Counted from the first letter of the stretch, positions 52,235 through 59,529 are shown. The stretch is DNA of 64,000 bases from Paenibacillus faecis (GCF_008084145.1 NZ_VSDO01000005.1:558001-622000), one strand, 5' to 3'. Notes: generated by a model from the letters alone, not told the origin. Made by a program: numbers and translations.

Positions 52235-53098
52235 CTATACTATAAACTCCTCAAAAACGGGACTCCGCAACAACCCCGACTTTGTCCAATTTCGTATTTT
52301 TACACGTGCGCGGATTTTCGGCTCAACATAAACAAAGTTGCGATTCTCTCCGGTAACCAGCGCCTTACTTACGCCATAAAATGCTTTTCGTTCCGTCGGC
52401 CCTGCACCTAGCTCGATAATCCCAGCAGGCCGCACTTTCCCGGTTTCGTCGGCCACTCCCGCCAACCAGCCAAACTCCGCCTTTTTGTAACCCGTGATAT
52501 AGACGTCAGCATATGTCCAGTTAATGACCTTACGCCAGCTATTCGATCGGCGGCCGGTTTCATAAGCACTATCAGCCCGCTTACCGACGACACCCTCCAT
52601 GCCGCGGGCTTCAATCTGCGCAAATAAAGCTTCCCCTGCGCCTTCAACATGCGGTACTATCCCAAAACTACTTGACGGCATCTTGAGGCTCGCCAGCAAC
52701 TCTTTGCGTTCCCTTAGCGGGCGTCGGCGCATGTCCTCCCCCTTGTACATCAGGATGTCAAAAATGGCATAGTAGGCCGGGAGGGTAGCGGCTAACCGCA
52801 CAATCTTGTCGGCTCTTTTAGCTTGGAAGCGTGTCATCACTGCCTCAAAATCGGACACTCCGGTCGCCGGGTCCACGCATGCGATCTCGCCGTCCAGGAC
52901 TATGTCGTGCGGAAACAGAGCGTCTGCAATTTCGGGATATTGCCGAGTGCAGTCGTTATTGTGGCGGGTATATAGGCGGACAGTGCCGTCTTGCTGAGAA
53001 TAGATCAACCGATGGCCATCTATCTTGGGTTCAAATATAAAGCGCGGATCGCTGAACGGACCCGGTGCTGTTGCGAGTAACATAGGATCGATAAACAT
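52235..53098 (-). CDS. ATP-dependent DNA ligase
   Basis: A 287-residue ligase that seals nicks using ATP. Nucleotidyltransferase motifs are in order: I EPKIDGHR (adenylated Lys25), III LDGEIACVD (~68), IIIa YAIFDILMY, IV RGMEGVVGKRAD and V SWRKVIN. The OB-fold follows. The compact form resembles LigD-type or phage ligases. Preceded by an inverted repeat that covers its ribosome binding site. Confidence 0.92.
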   Translation of the reverse strand: MFIDPMLLATAPGPFSDPRFIFEPKIDGHRLIYSQQDGTVRLYTRHNNDCTRQYPEIADALFPHDIVLDGEIACVDPATGVSDFEAVMTRFQAKRADKIVRLAATLPAYYAIFDILMYKGEDMRRRPLRERKELLASLKMPSSSFGIVPHVEGAGEALFAQIEARGMEGVVGKRADSAYETGRRSNSWRKVINWTYADVYITGYKKAEFGWLAGVADETGKVRPAGIIELGAGPTERKAFYGVSKALVTGENRNFVYVEPKIRARVKIRNWTKSGLLRSPVFEEFIV

Positions 53099-53105
53099 AA
53101 AAACA

Positions 53106-53146
53106 CCTCTCTACCGATTATAGCGCTTAGCTATACGGTAGAGAGG
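53106..53146 (-). promoter_or_regulatory. Long hairpin sequestering the ligase ribosome binding site
   Basis: CCTCTCTACCG (53106-53116) and CGGTAGAGAGG (53136-53146) pair perfectly and an inner TATAGC/GCTATA stem extends the helix to 17 pairs with an AT bulge. On the ligase mRNA the 3' arm contains the AGAGAGGTG ribosome binding site, 11 bases from the ATG. Translation would need the hairpin to open, or the repeat may be a protein-binding site. Confidence 0.65.
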
Positions 53147-53192
53147 CGGTAAGTGTTGGGCGAGATGGGTCTTTGCGGCACCATCAGGCGGA

Positions 53193-53369
53193 TTATTTAC
53201 GTCGTGCCAACGTGTTCGCTAACTTGTCGTATTTTTCAACGTCATAACTCTTGATTTTGATCGCATGGGATCGTGCCATTTGCGCAACGTTGTCAGGGGT
53301 AATTCCTGTTTCTCTCATGACCTCAAGCATAATCTTTTCGCTATCGGATACAGTAATTTCATTCAACAT
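53193..53369 (-). CDS. Small DNA-binding-like protein
   Basis: A 58-residue protein (ITVSDSEKIMLEVMRETGIT, NVAQMARSHAIKIKSYDVEK) with GGAGG 6-10 bases before ATG 53369. The two helices and PDNVAQMARSHAI could form an HTH-like or ribbon-helix fold; not assigned. Too short for standard ORF cut-offs. Part of a minus-strand set of four small genes below a repressor-controlled promoter. Confidence 0.65.
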   Translation of the reverse strand: MLNEITVSDSEKIMLEVMRETGITPDNVAQMARSHAIKIKSYDVEKYDKLANTLARRK

Positions 53370-53429
53370 GGTAGTCCTCCAAGTTTAAAGCCCTCCGGCT
53401 ATTGTATAGAGGGGACGAAGCCCCCGGGT

Positions 53430-53579
53430 CTATCTCAGGTTCAGAATCTGCTGCTTGACCTGCTCATTTTTAACGCCACGAGCCAAGCTCTCTTTATAAT
53501 TCATGATGTCGCGGTCTGTTGCTCCCCGACTTCTCCGTTTTTCGATCACTCGTAAAATAGCTGCCAGTCTGTTATTCAT
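53430..53579 (-). CDS. Small basic protein
   Basis: A 49-residue basic protein (NNRLAAILRVIEKRRSRGAT, DIMNYKESLARGVKNEQVKQ) with GGGAGG before ATG 53579. Helical, possibly a small regulator. Downstream gene follows 60 bases later on the same strand. Confidence 0.65.
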   Translation of the reverse strand: MNNRLAAILRVIEKRRSRGATDRDIMNYKESLARGVKNEQVKQQILNLR

Positions 53580-53664
53580 AATTGAATCCTCCCGATTCAT
53601 TTTTGATTAGCTTTGTGTTAAGATTGGGAGGAGAGGGGCGCTAACCCTCTCCGGTGGAACCTTT

Positions 53665-53730
53665 CTAACGTCTGCGTCGCACGCGCCGTTTAGGGGTTCC
53701 TTTTCTTTTGCTTGGAGCTGACTTCTCCAC
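53665..53730 (-). CDS. Possible 21-residue Arg/Lys-rich peptide
   Basis: GTG-started frame MEKSAPSKRKGTPKRRVRRR plus one Arg and a stop. It lies between two small genes on the same strand but lacks a clear ribosome binding site, so this is only a possibility. Confidence 0.25.
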   Translation of the reverse strand: MEKSAPSKRKGTPKRRVRRRR

Positions 53731-53747
53731 GTCTTACAGTTATGACT

Positions 53748-53954
53748 TCACAAGGACGATTGATTGTGAGCGGCATTTTCTAACTCTTGCATTTTTGCAT
53801 TAACGTTATTGCTAAACATGGTGTGCCAGTTGAAGTACTTAAAGCTTTTGTAATCTGTCGACGCGCTTACTTTTTCGACTGGATAACCCAGCGCCTTCAT
53901 GGCACTTTCCAGTAAGATTACATTCGCTTTTGTTGCTCTGTACTTTTTGAACAT
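53748..53954 (-). CDS. Small protein under the left operator pair
   Basis: A 68-residue protein starting at ATG 53954 (GGAGG 8 bases before). KKYRATKANVILLESAMKAL and the aromatic YKSFKYFNWHTMFSNNVNAK, helical end. First gene of the minus-strand unit driven by the TTGACT/TATATT promoter at 53996-54024. Unknown function; early phage genes of this sort may act on host processes. Confidence 0.7.
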   Translation of the reverse strand: MFKKYRATKANVILLESAMKALGYPVEKVSASTDYKSFKYFNWHTMFSNNVNAKMQELENAAHNQSSL

Positions 53955-53977
53955 TTTCATTGCCTCCTTATGTGTTG

Positions 53978-54089
53978 TATTAACTTCCTGATATAAATAT
54001 ACCAGATGATAATACACTAGTCAATACATAATATTAACTTCTTGATATTTTATTTATATATGTTTATACTGAGTATCAAAAGGAGGTTG
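53978..54089. promoter_or_regulatory. Divergent promoters with operator pair (53978 and 54032)
   Basis: Operators TATTAACTTCCTGATA (53978-53993) and TATTAACTTCTTGATA (54032-54047) are 16-base dyads TATYA-N6-TGATA, starts 54 bases apart. The minus promoter has -35 TTGACT (54019-54024), 17-base spacer and -10 TATATT (53996-54001). A plus promoter uses TTGATA at 54042-54047 (inside the second operator) and TATACT 17 bases later for the HTH gene at 54098. Confidence 0.7.
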
Positions 54090-54097
54090 AACGACAG

Positions 54098-54331
54098 ATG
54101 ATGATTAACCACTTAAGCGAAATTATGGGGCGTAAACGACTGACTCAGCGTGATGTAGTGCGCGGAACGGGTCTTGCTATAAATACAGTTGCGGGCTTGT
54201 ACCGAGACGAATCTAAGCGGGTCGATCTGGATACAATCGATAAGCTGTGTAAGTTTCTCGGCGTCACGGTTGGCGAGATTTTTGAATATAAAGAAGATGA
54301 GGAGGACGAACATGTTACCCAGGGTAATTGA
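54098..54331 (+). CDS. Xre/HTH_26-family regulator (operator-pair repressor candidate)
   Basis: A 77-residue HTH protein. The HTH runs RKRLTQRDVVRGTGLAINTV ... GLYRDESKRVDLDTIDKLCK, followed by FLGVTVGEIFEYKEDEEDEH (acidic end). AGGAGG lies upstream. It sits beside two 16-base dyads and a similar pair guards another minus promoter at 54724. It is the likely repressor of both and of itself. Confidence 0.85.
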   Translation: MMINHLSEIMGRKRLTQRDVVRGTGLAINTVAGLYRDESKRVDLDTIDKLCKFLGVTVGEIFEYKEDEEDEHVTQGN

Positions 54332-54464
54332 GTATAAAGTGGACGGCAATCTCCTAATACCGCTCGTATACGTCGACATGGATTTGTTGATCGATGATTA
54401 TGATTCGTTTATGATTAATATCAAACAGGTGCAGCGGTGTAAGCAAAAGAAAAGAGGGGCTTAA
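54312..54464 (+). CDS. Small protein coupled to the HTH gene
   Basis: A 50-residue protein overlapping the HTH gene by 20 bases, GAGGAGG before ATG 54312. LPRVIEYKVDGNLLIPLVYV, then acidic DMDLLIDDYDSF and a basic KQKKRGA end. Could be an antitoxin or regulator partner; unknown. Followed by a terminator. Confidence 0.65.
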   Translation: MLPRVIEYKVDGNLLIPLVYVDMDLLIDDYDSFMINIKQVQRCKQKKRGA

Positions 54465-54475
54465 TTAGCCCCTCT
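54453..54475. terminator. Bidirectional terminator-like hairpin
   Basis: AGAGGGGCT TAATT AGCCCCTCT perfect 9-base stem between convergent genes. No long T run on the plus strand, so efficiency is uncertain. Confidence 0.6.
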
Positions 54476-54482
54476 CCGCAAC

Positions 54483-54695
54483 TTACTTGCTGCTGCGCTT
54501 GCCTTTCATTCTGAGGTACAGGTCGTAAGCCCGTTCCTCACCCAGCGTTAGGCGATACCGCTCAAGGATTTCCGCCTCACGCTTTTTGAACTCCTCCTTG
54601 GTGATGCGCCCCAGCCCGAACTGGTCGCGTGTCACTCTTAGGAGGTGTTCTGCTTTTTGAAGCTTTTCAAATGCGTTCATGAGTTGTTTTTCCAC
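54483..54695 (-). CDS. Small SHOCT-like protein under the right operator pair
   Basis: A 70-residue helical protein, GTG 54695 with GGAGG 8 bases before. The segment FGLGRITKEEFKKREAEILE is the SHOCT-like short helix pair found at C-termini of diverse proteins, here alone. Its promoter (TTGACT-17-TATATT, 54742-54770) is flanked by the second operator pair. Confidence 0.68.
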   Translation of the reverse strand: MEKQLMNAFEKLQKAEHLLRVTRDQFGLGRITKEEFKKREAEILERYRLTLGEERAYDLYLRMKGKRSSK

Positions 54696-54723
54696 TGACT
54701 TCACCTCCTCGGGAAGTCTCTTG

Positions 54724-54793
54724 TATCAACTTCCTGATATAAATATACCACTTTGTGATATACAAGTCAACACTTTATATCAATTAGTTGATA
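54724..54793. promoter_or_regulatory. Minus promoter with operator pair (54724 and 54778)
   Basis: TATCAACTTCCTGATA (54724-54739) and TATCAATTAGTTGATA (54778-54793), again TATYA-N6-TGATA and 54 bases apart. Between them on the minus strand are -35 TTGACT (54765-54770) and -10 TATATT (54742-54747), 17-base spacer. Layout is the same as at 53978-54047. Confidence 0.72.
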
Positions 54794-54859
54794 TAAAATA
54801 AGAATATTGTGAAACGAGAAGACCACTGAGGCATGAAGCAGAGTGGTCTTTTTTTCATC

Positions 54860-54904
54860 TTGCGTAGAAAACATTCATTCGCATATAATACAAACAAACG
54901 TTCG
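54860..54904 (+). promoter_or_regulatory. Promoter with LexA (DinR)-like box
   Basis: TTGCGT (54860-54865), 18-base spacer, TATAAT (54884-54889). CAAACAAACGTTCG (54891-54904) fits the Gram-positive LexA box CGAAC-N4-GTTCG with one mismatch and covers the transcription start. The genes downstream would then be SOS-induced, consistent with the YolD-like gene. Confidence 0.55.
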
Positions 54905-54923
54905 TATATTTGGGGTGATAAAA

Positions 54924-55202
54924 ATGTTGGATGACTTAGAAAGAAAATTACTCCGGATCCTGTATAACTTTAATAGCCAGCGGCACCGTATGCCGACCAA
55001 ACCGGAGTTGGAACGCACGACAGGGCGCCGGTACCACGACATTGAGGCGGCGCTTAATACATTGGTGCAAGAGAGGTACATATTTTGGCCAGACAAACCG
55101 CGCCTGGATACGATCGTTATCCTTGAGGGATGGGAGCGGGATCAGCCGATCACTCCCAAAACACGGCCATCAAGTGGCATAGATTATTGGACTAAATATT
55201 GA
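54924..55202 (+). CDS. Small winged-helix-like protein in SOS-type operon
   Basis: A 92-residue protein, ATG 54924 (TGGGGTGAT upstream) rather than the open frame to 54843. LDDLERKLLRILYNFNSQRH, PTKPELERTTGRRYHDIEAA and LVQERYIFWPDKPRLDTIVI form a winged helix. Co-transcribed with the YolD-like gene 12 bases on. Probably a repressor-like LexA N-domain relative; not certain. Confidence 0.7.
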   Translation: MLDDLERKLLRILYNFNSQRHRMPTKPELERTTGRRYHDIEAALNTLVQERYIFWPDKPRLDTIVILEGWERDQPITPKTRPSSGIDYWTKY

Positions 55203-55214
55203 GGAGTGGTGATC

Positions 55215-55553
55215 ATGAGCAGCCGATTAGGTGATGGGTTATGGTCCACAAAGTTTATTCTTCCCGAGCATAGGGAAGCGATGGAACGGCAGAGGCTGGG
55301 GGAGGGAAGGCGGCAGCGCCCCACCCTAGACGCCCAAGAACTGGAGTTGATCGAGAGGGCGCTGGCCGAGTCTTACCGGGATCACCGGCGCATTACGCTC
55401 CGGGTATTTGGGGAGTATGAGGACAGAGAGCTCGCGGGAATCGTGACGGCCGTGCAGACGTATCGGCGGGAGATCAAGCTTGCTACTGGGGCGGGCGAAT
55501 GGCAGTGGGTTGCGATTGAAGACATATTGTCGATAGAGATATATGACAAATAA
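55215..55553 (+). CDS. YolD-like protein
   Basis: A 112-residue YolD-family protein: SRLGDGLWSTKFILPEHREA at the N-terminus, LDAQELELIERALAESYRDH, ITLRVFGEYEDRELAGIVTA, REIKLATGAGEWQWVAIEDI and LSIEIYDK. YolD proteins are often paired with Y-family DNA polymerases (UvrX/DinB). No such polymerase is in this window. ATG 55215 preferred with GGAGTGGTGATC upstream. Terminator follows. Confidence 0.82.
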   Translation: MSSRLGDGLWSTKFILPEHREAMERQRLGEGRRQRPTLDAQELELIERALAESYRDHRRITLRVFGEYEDRELAGIVTAVQTYRREIKLATGAGEWQWVAIEDILSIEIYDK

Positions 55554-55585
55554 GCCTCCTAGCATAGTCAGGGAGGCTTATTTTT
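55552..55585 (+). terminator. Rho-independent terminator
   Basis: AAGCCTCC ... GGGAGGCTT stem overlapping the stop codon, then ATTTTTG. Confidence 0.82.
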
Positions 55586-55616
55586 GTTATATTTTAGGTA
55601 AAAAAGGCGGGAAGAC

Positions 55617-56180
55617 ATGGGGATTAAAAAAATTGTAGCTGGGTTTATTGTCATTGCTCTACTCCTCACTGGTTGCGGGGGAGGATCATCTTTTTCTGCG
55701 GATAACTTGGCAATTAGAAAAATTAATGACAAGAAGCAAGTAGTTCGTTACGGAATGACTCGTACAGACGCTGAAAAAGTCCTGGGGGTTGGAGAAAAAC
55801 AGGGGGACGGCGTTGGGGCAAGGAATTCGTATAATTACGAATCAGGGGTTGTTATTGCATATCGTGATGATAAAGTCGTAGTAATCTTACTGAACGAAGG
55901 ATCTAGTGATGTTTATGAGACATCTAAGGGAGCTAGAGTCGGAATGCTGAAAGGTGAAATTGAGGAAATGTATGGGGAAAACTATCTAAAAGAAACTAAC
56001 GAAAGAAATTTGGATTATATATATGATTCAGTTAATAAAAAGTTTATAGTGGATTCAGGTTCGATGAAGGACCTTAAAGCAGATAATAAAACATACATGA
56101 TTTCGTCCACATTTAATAGTGACGGATATGCAGAGACTGTAATGCTACTTGATCGTGAATTTGGGGTATACTTAAGATAG
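55617..56180 (+). CDS. Prophage lipoprotein (moron)
   Basis: A 187-residue lipoprotein, lipobox LLTGC with Cys20. The mature part begins GGGSSFSADNLAIRKINDKK and has a SmpA/OmlA-like pattern (VRYGMTRTDAEKVLGVGEKQ, repeated as ARVGMLKGEIEEMYGENYLK) that suggests two BLIP-like repeats. AT-rich. Probably surface-exposed and expressed from the lysogen. Function unknown. Confidence 0.75.
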   Translation: MGIKKIVAGFIVIALLLTGCGGGSSFSADNLAIRKINDKKQVVRYGMTRTDAEKVLGVGEKQGDGVGARNSYNYESGVVIAYRDDKVVVILLNEGSSDVYETSKGARVGMLKGEIEEMYGENYLKETNERNLDYIYDSVNKKFIVDSGSMKDLKADNKTYMISSTFNSDGYAETVMLLDREFGVYLR

Positions 56181-56349
56181 TCAGTTTACAGTACTTTACA
56201 AAGTTCAAATGCATCTGCTATCATAAGTCCTATACCTTTATTATTTATTCCTCAATCCCCTAGCATGCGCAAAAGGGGCATGCTAAAAGCTGATTTTCAG
56301 CTAATTCAGTGAATCTCGGGAAGGCGTCATTATATTCCAATGACAAAAT

Positions 56350-56457
56350 GCCACTGAGATCCAGATTAATACGGATATAAAAAAACGGGTTTCGTTGCCT
56401 AAAGTCAACGAGACGGACGTTTTGTCCCGTACTATTCTGGATTTCAGTGGCTTTTTT
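56350..56457. repeat. Fold-back (palindromic) repeat element, terminator-like
   Basis: Arms 56350-56374 and 56428-56451 (GCCACTGAGATCCAGATTAA left, TTCTGGATTTCAGTGGC right) match at about 21 of 24 positions. An inner stem GTTTCGTTG/CAACGAGAC lies around 56388-56413, and CTTTTTTG follows the right arm. The whole can fold as one long hairpin. It lies in the ~475-base gap 56181-56656 that otherwise has no gene. It could be a dispersed MITE-like element or a strong terminator. An 86-residue frame across it is probably spurious. Confidence 0.65.
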
Positions 56458-56656
56458 GCGTTTTCTCGAAACGAAAGGTAGGTGAAGGCGCCGAATTTTG
56501 TCCGGTTTACTTCCGGTCATGCGTAGGTATTTTGGATTATTTTACAAGTAAGCACTTTCGACATTTTACGACGAAAAACGCGAAGAGAAGGTTATACAAT
56601 GGGTTAATGAGATGTTAAGAATTACTTAACAGCATTCCCAGGGGTGAGTAGATAAT

Positions 56657-56884
56657 CTACTCATTCCTGTCACTGGACCACTCTAATACATATAGATCAG
56701 TCACACGGCATTCAAGGAAATGGGCGGCATTGATCGCAAATTCAAGAGACATCTTAGAATCCCCGTAGATCAATTGCGTCACATAAGCGCGGGAGCATTT
56801 CATTCGTCTGGAAAATTCCGCTTGAGTGACTCCTTTTTCCTTTAAACGATCCAGTAGCAGGCATTCCCCGAGTAGGAACGCCAT
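56657..56884 (-). CDS. Xre-family regulator (Cro/CI-like)
   Basis: A 75-residue HTH protein. KEKGVTQAEFSRRMKCSRAY then VTQLIYGDSKMSLEFAINAA is the HTH; FLECRVTDLYVLEW the end. AAGGAG 7 bases before ATG 56884. The promoter region carries a LexA-like box. Role in lysogeny control is likely. Confidence 0.85.
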   Translation of the reverse strand: MAFLLGECLLLDRLKEKGVTQAEFSRRMKCSRAYVTQLIYGDSKMSLEFAINAAHFLECRVTDLYVLEWSSDRNE

Positions 56885-56910
56885 TGGAAACTCCTTTCCA
56901 TTTTCATTGA

Positions 56911-56930
56911 ATTATACGAACGGATGTTCT
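56911..56930 (-). promoter_or_regulatory. LexA (DinR)-like box and -10 element
   Basis: CGAACGGATGTTCT (56917-56930) matches the Bacillus LexA consensus CGAACRNRYGTTYG at all but one or two positions. The minus-strand -10 TATAAT (complement of 56911-56916) abuts it. The box lies in the spacer, a position able to block RNA polymerase. Confidence 0.6.
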
Positions 56931-57099
56931 GGTTTTTGCTCGTATTTTATGATATGCTCGTCTTAACATCTCAAACGGAAAAATATAACAACTTGGGAGT
57001 GATGACCTATTAGTTCACATGAAAAAATAACAGAAATCAATTTATTTGATCTGGCAATGGTTTGTGGAGAAGACCCACTTCTTTTTAGAAAAAAAGTAC

Positions 57100-58014
57100 T
57101 CACTCTTCTTCGAGTTCCCGATCCATACGAATCAGCCCAATTATCTTCCGAAGTTCCTTCTCTGACAGAGGGCGCCCATCAACTGAAATAGTTGGATATT
57201 TTTTAACTAAATCCTTATCAGCCAAATCGATTTTGGCATCATGTATAAACTCTCTTTCGGTTTTAAATGGAAGAGGGTTTATTTTTTCTGTAATTTTGTG
57301 TTGTAAAGCGAGATTGCTTAGTGCTTCTATCACGCTAGATTTGAAGTCAATATCATTATGATCAATCAAATTATTTTTTAGTTGTTGATAATTCTCTGGT
57401 TTTTCGAGATTAATACTAAAAGTAAACTTCTTTTTGGATTTAACGATTAATTCGGACAGAGTATTAATAAATTCAGCAAGCAATTCTTTATTCTTCCCAT
57501 CAGTAAAATCAAATAAATTTAAAGTAAATAAAACCTGTTCATTTATGTAATCTTCTTTGTACAAACTTTCAAAAAATTCTTTTTTCTCTTGTTCAGTTAA
57601 ATCAATTAGTGCTCCCGTAGCTTCGTATAGTTGAACATATGATACATTAAGGACTTCAGCTAGTTTTTTCATTGTTTTAACATCGAAGTAGTGGGATGTC
57701 GTATCTTCGTTCTCAATGCGCGATAGTTGTGTTTCATTAATCCCAGTTCTCCTACAAACCTCTTCTAAAGATAACCCCGCCATTTCTCTTTCTAATCTAA
57801 TGAACTTTCCAAACGACTCCCTTCCGTGAAGGAGATCCGCAGTTGATACTCCAAGAGCTTCAGCAATATCAGAAAGAGTATCTAGGCTAGGATTATATCG
57901 ATCCCCTTCGACGTCCGCCAGGTAAGATCTAGACATATTAGCTTTTTTGGCAAGCTCAACTTGAGTCAGCTTTTTTTCTTTTCTAAAAGTCTTAATGTTC
58001 TTTCCGATGGACAT
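57100..58014 (-). CDS. Large Xre regulator with two HTH domains (CI-like repressor)
   Basis: A 304-residue protein. HTH 1 at ~5-60 (EKKLTQVELAKKANMSRSYL ... NPSLDTLSDIAEALGV). HTH 2 at ~68-128 (AGLSLEEVCRRTGINETQLS ... TMKKLAEVLNVSYVQLY). The C-terminal ~175 residues are helical and charged with no peptidase Ser/Lys pair, so not LexA-like autocleaved. It faces the Cro-like gene across an intergenic region with repeated boxes. Likely the main repressor. GAAGGAGC upstream. Confidence 0.85.
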   Translation of the reverse strand: MSIGKNIKTFRKEKKLTQVELAKKANMSRSYLADVEGDRYNPSLDTLSDIAEALGVSTADLLHGRESFGKFIRLEREMAGLSLEEVCRRTGINETQLSRIENEDTTSHYFDVKTMKKLAEVLNVSYVQLYEATGALIDLTEQEKKEFFESLYKEDYINEQVLFTLNLFDFTDGKNKELLAEFINTLSELIVKSKKKFTFSINLEKPENYQQLKNNLIDHNDIDFKSSVIEALSNLALQHKITEKINPLPFKTEREFIHDAKIDLADKDLVKKYPTISVDGRPLSEKELRKIIGLIRMDRELEEE

Positions 58015-58045
58015 TATTGTAGCTCCTTCTAAATGGATTCACTTT

Positions 58046-58204
58046 ATTCTAACGTTGGTATGTCGGTAATACAAGTAATAAAATGACGGAAATACAAGTA
58101 ATAATGAGGAAATAGACGGAAATACAAGTAAATATATAGTTATCGCTCTTATTTGCTTCAATTTGCTGGAAAATGCTCTTAGACAAAAATGTCGGAAATA
58201 CAAT
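58046..58204. promoter_or_regulatory. Immunity region with direct-repeat operators
   Basis: The 13-mer G(T/A)CGG(T/A)AATACAA starts at 58062, 58085, 58115 and 58191, with a fifth copy in the Cro-like gene at 58441. The minus promoter of the 57100-58014 gene uses -35 TTGTAT (complement of 58069-58074, inside repeat 1), 17-base spacer and -10 TAGAAT (complement of 58046-58051). Repeat 4 overlaps TACAAT at 58199-58204, a possible -10 for the plus-strand gene. Confidence 0.65.
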
Positions 58205-58237
58205 ACAATTCAATTATCGAAAGGAGGGGCGTATACG

Positions 58238-58468
58238 ATGTCACTTGACAAGAAAATCGTCGGAGCTGTTATTAAGCAGAAGCGCAAAGAAAAAAAATTA
58301 AAACAAAATCAACTGTCTGAAGAAGTCGGTTTATCTCGAAATTACATTTCTGACATTGAAAATGGGCGTTATCTTCCGAGCGTAGATGCACTCTATAAGT
58401 TGGCTTCTTGTCTGGAAATTGATTTAAACACGCTGCCGATGTCGGAAATACAAGATGTTAAAGTTTAG
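58238..58468 (+). CDS. Xre-family Cro-like regulator
   Basis: A 76-residue HTH protein: VIKQKRKEKKLKQNQLSEEV then GLSRNYISDIENGRYLPSVD and ALYKLASCLEIDLNTL. AAGGAGGGG before ATG 58238; the frame to 58163 is upstream leader. The C-terminal codons MSEIQ.. contain the operator 13-mer. Divergent from the large repressor, as cro from cI. Confidence 0.88.
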   Translation: MSLDKKIVGAVIKQKRKEKKLKQNQLSEEVGLSRNYISDIENGRYLPSVDALYKLASCLEIDLNTLPMSEIQDVKV

Positions 58469-58511
58469 CCCAATAATCTAACTTTTATTCACATGGAAAG
58501 GAATGGTGCAA

Positions 58512-59231
58512 ATGAACAAGCTTCAGATCGTTAATCACGATGATCAACGGGTTTTAACAACGTCCCAACTTGCGGAGGCATTTGGTACTGAAAGCAAAAT
58601 CATCACAAACAACTTTTCCCGTAATAAGGATCGGTACACTGCAGGGAAGCACTATTTCGAGCTTCGAGGTCAGGAACTGGATGATTTCAAAGGTTCACAT
58701 CAATTTGATGCCAACCTTAAATTCGCCCCTGTCATTTACCTCTGGACCGAAAAAGGCGCTTGGATGCACGCCAAGTCGCTCAACACAGACCAAGCTTGGG
58801 AAGCTTACGAGATGCTGGTGGACGATTATTACCGGGTTAAGTCTAACCCCTACGGACAGCTTAGCCAAGAGCTTCAAGCGATATTCATGCTCGATCAGCG
58901 TACCCAGGAGTTTGAGGTCCGGGTGGCCCGGCTGGAGAACAACACGACTATTGATTACGGCCAGCAAAACGACCTGCAGTTGATAGCCAATAAAACAATC
59001 GTCTCCCTGCTCGGAGGAAAAGAGAGTCCGGCCTACTTAGACAAGACGATCCGGAGCGAGACTTACTCGGCGCTCTGGCGGGACTTCAAAGGATACTTCA
59101 ACACCAACTCTTACAAAAACACCTTGGTGAAGGACTTTGACAAGGCGAAGGAATATGTCGCCAGCTGGCGGCCACACGGAAAGTTACTGCGGGATATAGA
59201 ACAGGCCAATACTCAAATGGCCTTCAGTTAA
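58512..59231 (+). CDS. ORF6N/ORF6C-domain antirepressor-like protein
   Basis: A 239-residue protein. ORF6N domain at ~1-100 (TTSQLAEAFGTESKIITNNF, YTAGKHYFELRGQELDDFKG, VIYLWTEKGAWMHAKSLNTD). ORF6C-type C-terminus (ARLENNTTIDYGQQNDLQLI, SETYSALWRDFKGYFNTNSY). Such proteins are phage antirepressors or early regulators. AAAGGAATG before ATG 58512. Confidence 0.88.
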   Translation: MNKLQIVNHDDQRVLTTSQLAEAFGTESKIITNNFSRNKDRYTAGKHYFELRGQELDDFKGSHQFDANLKFAPVIYLWTEKGAWMHAKSLNTDQAWEAYEMLVDDYYRVKSNPYGQLSQELQAIFMLDQRTQEFEVRVARLENNTTIDYGQQNDLQLIANKTIVSLLGGKESPAYLDKTIRSETYSALWRDFKGYFNTNSYKNTLVKDFDKAKEYVASWRPHGKLLRDIEQANTQMAFS

Positions 59232-59286
59232 TCCCCAATTGCTCTTTGACAACTGAATTGAAACCAAACGAAAGGAGAGTGAGCAC

Positions 59287-59529
59287 ATGGCGATCATGAT
59301 CCTTCCGGTGCATCGCCGACTGGCGGAACTGCACTTGATCATTAAAAAGCGCCAGCTGACGGTGCTGGAAGCGGCTGACTTGATGCACTGCATGCAGGTC
59401 AATGCAAAACTGGTGCAGGAAATCGACGGCTTTAAGGAAGCGGCCTATGCAGCACAGTGCAACGATCAGATGGACCTGGTCCAGCACTTCAGCCAAAAAC
59501 TCGACGAAATGGAGGCGCAAATCACTTGA
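59287..59529 (+). CDS. Small early phage protein (DUF7667-like)
   Basis: An 80-residue helical protein: HRRLAELHLIIKKRQLTVLE and LMHCMQVNAKLVQEIDGFKE, AAQCNDQMDLVQHFSQKLDE. AAAGGAGAG before ATG 59287. The pattern is found in many Paenibacillus phages; activity unknown. It overlaps the next start by 4 bases. Confidence 0.75.
   Translation: MAIMILPVHRRLAELHLIIKKRQLTVLEAADLMHCMQVNAKLVQEIDGFKEAAYAAQCNDQMDLVQHFSQKLDEMEAQIT

Noticed and set aside
56260-56520. 86-codon minus-strand frame
   Set aside because: Nearly half of it is translated from the fold-back repeat at 56350-56457; no ribosome binding site.
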